Below, in pieces: positions 25,332 to 32,575 of a DNA stretch of 64,000 bases. The notes under the pieces are model-generated. The model was not told the origin of the DNA, made no database searches, and was given only the letters and a program-made list of their open reading frames with translations. Origin of the DNA: Bacillota bacterium (lineage in GTDB: Bacteria; Bacillota; Dethiobacteria; Dethiobacterales; Dethiobacteraceae); assembly GCA_018725565.1 (NCBI GenBank), contig QLUR01000009.1, positions 16,235-80,234 on the forward strand. Direction: 5' to 3'. Every line of letters starts with the position of its first letter. The first letter of the stretch is position 1. The position numbers were made by a program, and so were the translations under genes.

Positions 25332-26315
25332 ATGCTATATTTTGTCGGTTACCACGATGCGGAGGACAGCTGGACCGGCTGTTTTACCCGCGCGGTTCGC
25401 TCGGAGCTGTTGCGTCTTCGGGTCGCGTTTACTGAGTTGCCGCCTTTTGACTGGTGGGGCCCCGCTGCACCGGTCAGCCATTATTTGCGGATCAAGAGCT
25501 CCGCGGAAGACGTCTGGCTGATAGGCTGGGCGCAAAGTGAACTGATTGAGCTGGTCGCAGCAAAAGATGGCCGTAAATTCGGCCTGGTTGTCGGTCTTAC
25601 CGCAGGACATCTTGACCCGCTTGCCTTTACTCAGGCAGTTGTTAACGAACGTCAGCGCCTGGCACTGTATGACGGGATTTTTGCCAACTCCCAATGGTGT
25701 AAAGCCTGTATCAGCCGCGCCTATCCGGAAATAGCCGGCAGGGTGGCCGTGACAGGCTTTCCCTTTGACTATCAGGAGTTGCATCCTTATCTCAAACAAA
25801 AAAAAGAGCAGGACCTGGTAGTGTTCAACCAGCGCTTTGCCCTGGAAAAATTGCATATTCTGGAGTTGGAGGCGGCGCGCCTGTTATCCGGGCAAGGGTT
25901 TCGTGTCCAGCACCTCTCGGGTGTTACAGAAGAAAGGCTTATCCGAAGCAACCCGTCTCTGGGACCGCTGCTTGCAGCCGCCCGCCAAAGAGGCCTGCAA
26001 TTTATCCATAATCCCGATAAACATACTTACCTGCAGAATCTGGCCAAAGCAGCCACAGTTGTTACTACTTCGATTGCCGACATGCTGCCGGTTTCGCTCA
26101 TTGAGGCTATTTACCTCGGGGCAACGCCTGTTGCGCCAAGAACTCTCTGCTTCCCGGAATTTGTGCACCCGGACAATCTCTATACACCTTATGACCTGAC
26201 GGAAATTACTGATATCGCCCTCAGGCAGCCAAAGCGTTTTCACCTCATAGAGCAATACGCCAAAGAAGCTGTCGTGGGGCGTATGCTTGCCGCAATGGGA
26301 TACAGTGATTTCTAA
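25332..26315 (+). CDS. GT-B-fold glycosyltransferase (group 1-like)
   Basis: A 327-aa protein with two Rossmann-like halves. The C-terminal half carries the donor-site pattern TSIADMLPVSLIEAIYLGAT, equivalent to the E(x7)E region of GT4 enzymes. The N-terminal half is shorter than usual. ATG 25332 follows GGGGGTGAATTCG. Function probably glycan assembly with the divergent GT2 gene; donor and acceptor unknown. Confidence 0.65.
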   Translation: MLYFVGYHDAEDSWTGCFTRAVRSELLRLRVAFTELPPFDWWGPAAPVSHYLRIKSSAEDVWLIGWAQSELIELVAAKDGRKFGLVVGLTAGHLDPLAFTQAVVNERQRLALYDGIFANSQWCKACISRAYPEIAGRVAVTGFPFDYQELHPYLKQKKEQDLVVFNQRFALEKLHILELEAARLLSGQGFRVQHLSGVTEERLIRSNPSLGPLLAAARQRGLQFIHNPDKHTYLQNLAKAATVVTTSIADMLPVSLIEAIYLGATPVAPRTLCFPEFVHPDNLYTPYDLTEITDIALRQPKRFHLIEQYAKEAVVGRMLAAMGYSDF

Positions 26316-26424
26316 GCAGCTAGCAGGATATTGCTGATTCAGCAAGAAATATGATTTATGGAAGTGAATATTTTCTGGAGATCATCTGTTCCCGTCTAAA
26401 TTTTAGAACTCAAGGAGAGTGTTT

Positions 26425-26578
26425 AAGGTCAACATAAAAAAGCTGACAAATTTCTTGTTGCTGTAAGCAGGAGTTCACGGGGGAGCGTCGAATTCGCAAA
26501 CGGGGTATAAACCAATAAGCCGGCGGAGAGCTGCTCCCTCAACCAGTTACGGCGCCGGCCCGCTATGTGTCAGACCTT
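26425..26578 (+). ncRNA. Possible structured leader ahead of the hydrogenase-sensor operon
   Basis: The 312-base gap before the first DRTGG gene has no gene but several nested complementarities. AAGGT (26425-26429) pairs with ACCTT (26574-26578) and CTGACA (26443-26448) with TGTCAG (26568-26573); GGGAGC (26481-26486) pairs with GCTCCC (26533-26538). GCCGGC at 26519-26524 can pair with GCCGGC at 26554-26559 as a competing stem. I do not recognise a known riboswitch class. Confidence 0.35.
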
Positions 26579-26627
26579 GCTTGTGTGTCATGGAAAGTAC
26601 AGTTTCTTAATTTAGGAGGAGCCATGC

Positions 26628-26990
26628 TTGAAGCTTTTAAAGATACAACAGATTCTAGAGGCTGAGATTCTGGTAGAAGCCGATAATATGGATAAAGAGA
26701 TCAGGGTAGCCTTCAGCGCCGATCTTATCAGTGATGTTTTGGCTATGTGTTGTGAGCAAGCCTTGTTGATTACAGGGATGACTCATGTGCAGGTAATCAA
26801 AGCGGCCAGGATCTGCGATCTGTCGGCGGTAGTTTTTGTGCGGGGCAAACGTCCTGGCCCGGAAGTGATTGAGCTGGCAAAACACAACGGAATACCTGTT
26901 CTGTTAAGTCGTCTGACCATGTATGAAGCGTCTGGCCTGCTGTTTTCTGCCGGTTTGTCCGGAATCAACCAGATTTCTGACCCCCATTAG
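26628..26990 (+). CDS. DRTGG-domain protein (hydrogenase locus)
   Basis: A 120-aa stand-alone DRTGG domain: SDVLAMCCEQALLITGMTHV, then VVFVRGKRPGPEVIELA and IPVLLSRLTMYEASGLLF. DRTGG domains occur beside CBS and kinase/transacetylase modules and are proposed ligand-binding regulators; their ligand is not established. TTG 26628 follows TAGGAGGAG by seven bases; the nearby ATG 26624 is out of frame. First of four tightly spaced genes leading to the HydS-like protein. Confidence 0.8.
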   Translation: MKLLKIQQILEAEILVEADNMDKEIRVAFSADLISDVLAMCCEQALLITGMTHVQVIKAARICDLSAVVFVRGKRPGPEVIELAKHNGIPVLLSRLTMYEASGLLFSAGLSGINQISDPH

Positions 26991-27001
26991 GAGGGTATAG
27001 G

Positions 27002-27457
27002 GTGAACGAGCAATCCAGGGAGGAACAATCGCTTTTTTTGGAATTTCCCTTGGAATCTCTTGATTTTATGCGAGCCGGTGAAGCTTCAAGCGAGCTCAAG
27101 CAGCGCTTAAAAAAATTGGGTGTAAAGCCTGAACTTGTGCGCAGGGCGGCTATAGCCGCCTATGAAGCGGAAATGAATGTAATTATACATGCCCGGAAGG
27201 GTACTATGCGGGTGGAGATTACTCCTGCCCGGCTGCTGATCCTGGTGGAAGACGAGGGGCCGGGGATTATTGATATTGAACAGGCGATGCAAGAAGGGTT
27301 TTCCACTGCCTCTCAAGCGATAAGAGAATTAGGCTTCGGCGCCGGGATGGGGTTATCCAACATCAAGCGTTGCGCGGATGATTTAGTGATTCAGTCCACT
27401 CCCGACCAGGGAACAAGACTGCAGATCACTATAAACATTGAGAAAAGTGACAGGTGA
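27002..27457 (+). CDS. RsbW-like anti-sigma/ATP-binding protein
   Basis: GHKL-ATPase-fold protein of 151 aa. The N box is YEAEMNVIIHA, G1 is VEDEGPGI and G2 is GFGAGMGLSNIKR, as in RsbW/SpoIIAB serine kinases. No phosphoacceptor domain is fused. GTG 27002 follows TAGGAGGG. It sits between a DRTGG protein and a sensor-type hydrogenase, so it is a good candidate for the output component of a hydrogen- or redox-sensing module (inference). Confidence 0.85.
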   Translation: MNEQSREEQSLFLEFPLESLDFMRAGEASSELKQRLKKLGVKPELVRRAAIAAYEAEMNVIIHARKGTMRVEITPARLLILVEDEGPGIIDIEQAMQEGFSTASQAIRELGFGAGMGLSNIKRCADDLVIQSTPDQGTRLQITINIEKSDR

Positions 27458-27462
27458 TCAAG

Positions 27463-28800
27463 ATGAGCATCTACTATCATTCTGTCCGTCTCGACAGGGA
27501 AAAGTGCAAAGGGTGTGTTAATTGCATCAAAAAATGTCCTACGGAAGCTATCCGGGTACGCAGGGGCAAGGCAGAGATAAATGAGGAAAAGTGCATAGAC
27601 TGCGGAGAGTGCATCAGGGCTTGTCCTAACCAGGCCAAATACGTGGAGACAGACTCCCTGGAAATGCTTAAATCATATCGCTGCAGCGTGGCATTGCCGC
27701 CCCCGTCATTATTTGGCCATATGCGGGCTACCGTACCACCGGATCAAGTGCTTTCAGCCCTTACCGACATTGGTTTTGACAGTGTTTTCGAAGTGGCGGT
27801 GGGAGCCGATGTTGTAAGTTCTGAGATCAAACGTTTATTCAGGTCCGGAGAAATCAGCGGCCCAATTATCTCCTCCGCCTGTCCGGCGGTAGTACGGTTG
27901 ATTCAGGTACGTTTTCCTGATTTGACAGGGCGGGTCATGCCCTTATCCCCGCCTACAGAAGTTGCGGCTCAGCTTGCCCGGCAGGAGATGCTAAGCCGTC
28001 TGGGGTGTGCGGCAGGAGATATCGGTATTTTCTTCCTTACCCCCTGTGCGGCCAAGGTTACTTCTGTAAAAGCTCCTGTGAGCGGTATCCCGTCAAACAT
28101 AGACGGTGCCATCGGCGTGCACCAGATCTATCCTCAACTTAACCGGTGTCTCAAGAAGCCTCATCAAAAACTGCTGAAATCTCTGGCGTCTGGTTCAGGT
28201 ATGGCGTGGGGGATATCAGGCGGCGAGCGGTTGGCCGTAGGGTTGGAGAACTATCTGGTAGTCGACGGGATCCATAACGTGATTAGCGTCCTGGAAGAAC
28301 TGGAGATGGGGCACCTGGGGGGGATAGATTTTATTGAGGCCCAGGCCTGCACCGGGGGGTGCGTAGGGGGATATCTGCATGCTTTAAATACTTTTGTGGC
28401 CCGGGTGCAGCTGCGCAAGCTGGCCCGGGAGCTGGACAAAAAAAAGTCGCCTTCGGAAAAGCAACACTCTCAGTTGGCCTGGCTGGACTGCCAGGTGCCC
28501 CGTATCACAGTTCAGCCGCGGCAAATAGTATACCTGGATACCGATATCAACAAAGCTATGATCAAGATGGCCGACGCGGAGAGGGTTGCACAACTGCTGC
28601 CGGGATTGGACTGCGGCGCTTGTGGTGCACCAAACTGCAAGGCCTTGGCCGAAGATATCGTTTTGGGAAAAGCCAAGGAAACAGACTGCATCTTTGTCCT
28701 GCGGGAGAGGATTATGGACCTGAGTCTGCATGTCTATGATTTAGCGAAAATAAGGCCACCGGCTATGAATCAGCCTGGCGGCGAAGGGAGTGAAAGCTAA
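27463..28800 (+). CDS. HydS-like (putative sensory) [FeFe] hydrogenase
   Basis: A 445-aa protein: two N-terminal [4Fe-4S] motifs (CKGCVNCIKKCP, CIDCGECIRACP), an H-cluster domain, and a C-terminal Fe-S domain (DCGACGAPNC ... DC). The H-cluster loops are degenerate: ISSACPAV replaces the catalytic TSCxPGW, with Ala139 where the proton-relay Cys normally sits; TPCAAK and EAQACTGGCVGG keep the other cluster ligands. The same Ala is known in HydS proteins, which work as sensors or slow enzymes. There is no PAS domain, unlike typical HydS. ATG 27463 has AGGTGA upstream, overlapping the previous stop. Confidence 0.82.
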   Translation: MSIYYHSVRLDREKCKGCVNCIKKCPTEAIRVRRGKAEINEEKCIDCGECIRACPNQAKYVETDSLEMLKSYRCSVALPPPSLFGHMRATVPPDQVLSALTDIGFDSVFEVAVGADVVSSEIKRLFRSGEISGPIISSACPAVVRLIQVRFPDLTGRVMPLSPPTEVAAQLARQEMLSRLGCAAGDIGIFFLTPCAAKVTSVKAPVSGIPSNIDGAIGVHQIYPQLNRCLKKPHQKLLKSLASGSGMAWGISGGERLAVGLENYLVVDGIHNVISVLEELEMGHLGGIDFIEAQACTGGCVGGYLHALNTFVARVQLRKLARELDKKKSPSEKQHSQLAWLDCQVPRITVQPRQIVYLDTDINKAMIKMADAERVAQLLPGLDCGACGAPNCKALAEDIVLGKAKETDCIFVLRERIMDLSLHVYDLAKIRPPAMNQPGGEGSES

Positions 28801-29147
28801 TGAAACTGACAGAAGCAATCAAAGAACTGGCCCTCACAGTTGTTGCCGCGGTGGATATAGAATGTGAGATCAGCGGCGGTTATGTCTCAGACCTGTTAAG
28901 TAATGTTATGGCCCGTGCCGCTGCCGGGCAGGTTTGGATTACCCTGCAGGGACATCAGAATATTGTGGCCGTAGCCGTGTTGCTGGAACTGGCAGCAGTC
29001 ATTGTCGCCGGCGGGGTGCAGCCTGATGAGGAAACTAAACAGAAGGCTGTTTCTGAAGGAGTAACCCTTCTTGCCACTCCGCTGCCGATATTTGAGGTTG
29101 CCGGGCGTCTTTACCAGTTGGGGCTGCGAGGCGGTGACAACGCTTAA
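28800..29147 (+). CDS. Second DRTGG-like protein
   Basis: A 115-aa protein similar in layout to the DRTGG protein at 26628: GGYVSDLLSNVMARAAAGQV, LAAVIVAGGVQPDEETKQKA and TLLATPLPIFEVAGRLYQL. Its ATG overlaps the hydrogenase TAA by one base. The two DRTGG proteins flank the ATPase and HydS-like genes, so they may form a complex. Function inferred from context only. Confidence 0.75.
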   Translation: MKLTEAIKELALTVVAAVDIECEISGGYVSDLLSNVMARAAAGQVWITLQGHQNIVAVAVLLELAAVIVAGGVQPDEETKQKAVSEGVTLLATPLPIFEVAGRLYQLGLRGGDNA

Positions 29148-29215
29148 ACGGTCACAACTTATTTATTCTTCTCTTTTTTTTTTGGAAAGAGACGGACTCG
29201 GGGAAGGAGGAGTTT

Positions 29216-29245
29216 ATGTTTTCCACTGCTGTTAGTTTGCTTTAA
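29216..29245 (+). CDS. Nine-codon leader ORF upstream of hndA
   Basis: ATG 29216 is preceded by a near-perfect GGAAGGAGGAG site and reads MFSTAVSLL before TAA. It lies 57 bases ahead of hndA in an otherwise gene-free 154-base gap. The ribosome site is stronger than most in this window, so translation is likely; a regulatory role is speculation. Confidence 0.35.
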   Translation: MFSTAVSLL

Positions 29246-29301
29246 TCGGTTTAGCTTGGGGTTCCGGTAATTTTTCCCCAGAGAACAAGGAGGTTGAGAA
29301 G

Positions 29302-29799
29302 ATGTTTGAAGGCGCTTGTGCCTGTGCCCAGCAGCTGCCGAACAACGGTGATTATGACCGGCTGGCGGAGTTGTTGAATAAGTATAAACAACAAAAAGGT
29401 GCTTTGATTCCGATGTTGCAGGAAACGCAAAAGTTATTCGGTTATTTGCCGGAACCGGCTATGGAGCAGATCGCCAGGGCCTTTGCTGTGCCGCTTGGCC
29501 ATATTTACGGTGTTGCTACTTTTTATGCTCAATTTTATCTTGAGCCGCGTGGCCGGCATGTGATCAGGGTTTGTCAGGGAACGGCCTGCCATGTGCGGGG
29601 CTCGTCCAAAATTCTCGATCGGGTCAAACAGGAACTTGGGATCAATGCCGGGGAGACCACCAAGGATTTCCGTTATACCATTGAACCGGTGGCTTGTATA
29701 GGTGCTTGCGGTTTGGCGCCGGTTATGATGATTAATGAGAACACCCACGGCCGCCTGACGCCGGAAATGATGTCGAAGATCTTGCTCAAATATGAGTAG
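29302..29799 (+). CDS. hndA: NuoE/HndA-family [2Fe-2S] subunit of bifurcating hydrogenase
   Basis: Thioredoxin-fold subunit of 165 aa. The four [2Fe-2S] ligands are in VCQGTACHVRGS and ACIGACGLAP. It passes electrons within an HndABCD/HydABC-type complex that couples NAD(P)H and ferredoxin oxidation to H2 formation. ATG 29302 follows CAAGGAGGTTGAGAAG. First of the catalytic set, separated from the HydS block by a leader ORF. Confidence 0.93.
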   Translation: MFEGACACAQQLPNNGDYDRLAELLNKYKQQKGALIPMLQETQKLFGYLPEPAMEQIARAFAVPLGHIYGVATFYAQFYLEPRGRHVIRVCQGTACHVRGSSKILDRVKQELGINAGETTKDFRYTIEPVACIGACGLAPVMMINENTHGRLTPEMMSKILLKYE

Positions 29800-29807
29800 G
29801 AGAGCCG

Positions 29808-30356
29808 ATGGAAGAGTTGTCTTTGCATATTCTTGATCTGGTTCAGAACTCTCTGGGTGCGGGTGCCGGCTGTATCGAAATCGTAATTGAGGAAAATACG
29901 GACCGCGACCTGTTCCTGGTGGAAATCCATGATGATGGAAAGGGGATGAGCCGTGAATTTGTAGAGCGTGTCCTAAACCCTTTTACTACGACACGAACTA
30001 CCCGACGGGTGGGTCTGGGACTGTCTCTGCTGGAAATGGCAACCCGGCAATGCAATGGCGGAATTGAGATAGATTCAGAACTAGGGAGAGGAACCAAGGT
30101 AAGGGCGGTTTTTCAGCACAGCCACTGGGACCGTGCGCCGCTTGGCAATATTAAGGCCACCTTAATAACTATCATTAGTGCCAACCCGCTGGTGCGTCTG
30201 GTCTACCGTCACCGGGTTAACAACCGGAGTTTTTCTTTGGATACTGAGGAAGTAATAACAGTTTTAGGTGATATACCCCTTAATCATATGGCAGTCCTGG
30301 ACTGGTTGGAAAACTACCTGAGCCAGGAATTGAACGAGCTATACGGAGGAGGATAG
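29808..30356 (+). CDS. GHKL ATPase-domain protein of the hnd operon
   Basis: A 182-aa protein with a histidine-kinase-like ATP-binding fold but no His-phosphotransfer or sensor domain: LHILDLVQNSLGAGA (N box), EIHDDGKGM (G1), TTRRVGLGLSLLEMA (G2). Such genes recur between hndA and hndB in clostridial hydrogenase operons. It may regulate the complex or its expression; no partner regulator lies in the operon. Start ATG 29808 follows AGGAG. Confidence 0.8.
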   Translation: MEELSLHILDLVQNSLGAGAGCIEIVIEENTDRDLFLVEIHDDGKGMSREFVERVLNPFTTTRTTRRVGLGLSLLEMATRQCNGGIEIDSELGRGTKVRAVFQHSHWDRAPLGNIKATLITIISANPLVRLVYRHRVNNRSFSLDTEEVITVLGDIPLNHMAVLDWLENYLSQELNELYGGG

Positions 30357-30359
30357 ACG

Positions 30360-30731
30360 GTGGCGACACTAAAGAGTTTGGATGATTTGCGCAAACTGCG
30401 CGAGCAGGTTCAGGGAGAGATTACTGAACGTTTTGGCGGTGAAGTGAAGATTATCGTGGGGATGGGTACCTGTGGCATTGCAGCCGGGGCCCGTGACGTG
30501 ATGACGGCAATATTGCAGGAGCTGCGCACCCGCAATATTCAGGCTGCGATTACACAAACAGGGTGCGTGGGTATGTGTGAAAGGGAACCTTTGATAGACA
30601 TTGTGCGGCCCGGCGAAGAAAGGATAACCTATGGCAGAGTTACGCCTGTGGATGCCAAACGGCTGGTAGCGGAACATGTTGTTCACGGCCGGGTAGTGGA
30701 GGATCTGGTTGTAGCGAGGTTTGAGGAATAA
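30360..30731 (+). CDS. hndB: HndB-like [2Fe-2S] subunit
   Basis: Thioredoxin-like ferredoxin of 123 aa: GMGTCGIAAGA and QTGCVGMCEREP hold the four cluster Cys. Matches HndB of NADP-reducing hydrogenases. GTG 30360 follows GGAGGAGGATAGAC and is four bases after the ATPase stop. Likely an electron-transfer subunit of the complex. Confidence 0.9.
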   Translation: MATLKSLDDLRKLREQVQGEITERFGGEVKIIVGMGTCGIAAGARDVMTAILQELRTRNIQAAITQTGCVGMCEREPLIDIVRPGEERITYGRVTPVDAKRLVAEHVVHGRVVEDLVVARFEE

Positions 30732-30758
30732 ACTCGGCTAATGTAAGGAGGCAGTGGA

Positions 30759-32552
30759 ATGGAATTAGTTCGTGCCCACGTCTTGGTTTGCGGAGGTACC
30801 GGTTGCGTTTCTTCTGGTTGTCATAAAGTGCAAGAAGCGCTGCACCGGGAGCTGGCGAAGCATAAGATTGAAAAAGAAGTCAAGATTGTGGAAACCGGCT
30901 GTCATGGTTTTTGTGAGAAAGGCCCTCTGGTAATAGTCTACCCGGAAGGGACCTTTTATACCCTGGTGCAGCCCGAAGACGTCCCCGAGCTGGTAGAGGA
31001 GCATCTGTTGAAAGGGCGCATTGTTCGCCGGCTCTTATACACTGAACCTATGACGCAAAAGCAGGTGCCCGGCTATAAAGAAATCGTATTTTATAGAAAG
31101 CAGCAGCGTATTGTGCTGCGAAACTGCGGCTATATCGATCCCGAAAAGATAGAAGAGTATGTGGCCAGGGACGGCTATGCCGCTTTGGTTAAGGTTTTGG
31201 GAGAGATGACCCCTGAACAGGTTATTGAAGAGATAAAAGCATCGGGTTTGCGCGGCCGGGGCGGCGCGGGGTTCTCCACTGGCCTGAAGTGGGGCTTTTG
31301 TGCCAAAGCTGCCGGCGACAAGAAATTTATCATCTGTAACGCTGACGAAGGAGACCCCGGAGCCTTTATGGACCGGAGCATCCTGGAGGGTGATCCGCAC
31401 AGTGTTTTGGAAGGCATGCTGATAGGTGCTTACGCTATTGGCGCCGATGAAGGGTATCTTTATGTCCGGGCGGAGTATCCATTGGCGATCAAGCGTTTGC
31501 GGATCGCCCTGGAGCAGGCGGAAGCGATGGGTTTGATGGGAGAAAATATTCTGGGGACCGGTTTCAACTTGCGCCTTCATATTAAGGAAGGGGCGGGTGC
31601 TTTCGTCTGCGGTGAGGAAACTGCGCTTATGGCTTCTATTGAGGGCTACCGGGGGATGCCGCGCCCCAGGCCTCCATTCCCGGCCATCAAAGGTTTATGG
31701 GACAAGCCTACAAACATCAATAATGTGGAAACATTTGCTAATGTCCCCCATATTATCCGTAACGGCGCCAGCTGGTTTGCGGCCATGGGGACGGAAAAGA
31801 GTAAGGGGACCAAGGTTTTCGCCCTGACCGGCAAAGTAAAGAATACCGGTTTGGTTGAGGTGCCTATGGGGATTCCTATGCGGGAGATAGTTTTCGATAT
31901 AGGGGATGGTATCCTCGACGACAAGAAATTTAAAGCGGTCCAGATCGGCGGTCCTTCCGGCGGCTGCTTGCCGGAAGAGAAGATGGATCTGCCGGTTGAT
32001 TATGAATCGCTGACCGGGGCCGGGGCCATTGTGGGTTCAGGCGGCTTGGTGGTAATGGATGAGACCACTTGCATGGTGGATGTGGCTAAATACTTTCTTG
32101 ACTTTACCCGCCGGGAATCTTGCGGTAAATGCACACCTTGCCGTGAGGGCACCCAAAGGATGAGGGAGATGCTGGAAAGATTCAGCAAGGGTCAGGGGTC
32201 GCTGGATGATCTTGATATTTTGGCCAACCTGGCACAGACGATTAAAGATACCTCTCTGTGCGGCTTGGGACAAACCGCTCCTAACCCCATCATAACTACT
32301 TTACGCTATTTCCATGATGAATATGTAGCACACATCATAGATAAAAAATGCCCTGCGGGTGTTTGCCAGGAACTCTTGACTTATCTGATTTTAGTTGATA
32401 TGTGTAACGGTTGCACTGCCTGCGTCAAGGTTTGTCCCGTTGATGCAATCAGCGGCGAGAAAAAGCAACCCCATATTATCAATCAACAAAGATGTATTAA
32501 ATGTGGCGCCTGTCTGAGCAAATGCCGCTTCGACGCCATAAGCCTCCAGTAG
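30759..32552 (+). CDS. hndC: NuoF/HndC-family flavoprotein subunit
   Basis: The NAD(P)H-binding subunit (597 aa). In order: N-terminal [2Fe-2S] domain (CGGTGCVSSGC, CHGFC), FMN/NADH fold (GRGGAGFSTGLKW, ADEGDPGAFMDRS), SLBB region, a [4Fe-4S] site (SCGKCTPCREGT ... SLCGLG), and two C-terminal ferredoxin motifs (CNGCTACVKVCP, CIKCGACLSKC). FMN is the proposed bifurcation site. ATG 30759 follows TAAGGAGGCAG. Confidence 0.95.
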   Translation: MELVRAHVLVCGGTGCVSSGCHKVQEALHRELAKHKIEKEVKIVETGCHGFCEKGPLVIVYPEGTFYTLVQPEDVPELVEEHLLKGRIVRRLLYTEPMTQKQVPGYKEIVFYRKQQRIVLRNCGYIDPEKIEEYVARDGYAALVKVLGEMTPEQVIEEIKASGLRGRGGAGFSTGLKWGFCAKAAGDKKFIICNADEGDPGAFMDRSILEGDPHSVLEGMLIGAYAIGADEGYLYVRAEYPLAIKRLRIALEQAEAMGLMGENILGTGFNLRLHIKEGAGAFVCGEETALMASIEGYRGMPRPRPPFPAIKGLWDKPTNINNVETFANVPHIIRNGASWFAAMGTEKSKGTKVFALTGKVKNTGLVEVPMGIPMREIVFDIGDGILDDKKFKAVQIGGPSGGCLPEEKMDLPVDYESLTGAGAIVGSGGLVVMDETTCMVDVAKYFLDFTRRESCGKCTPCREGTQRMREMLERFSKGQGSLDDLDILANLAQTIKDTSLCGLGQTAPNPIITTLRYFHDEYVAHIIDKKCPAGVCQELLTYLILVDMCNGCTACVKVCPVDAISGEKKQPHIINQQRCIKCGACLSKCRFDAISLQ

Positions 32553-32575
32553 AATCGGGGAAGGAGTGTTAAAAA

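Noticed and set aside
26624..26650. ATG 26624 as start of the first DRTGG gene
   Set aside because: It is out of frame with the DRTGG coding sequence and reaches no conserved protein; TTG 26628 is in frame with the same ribosome site.
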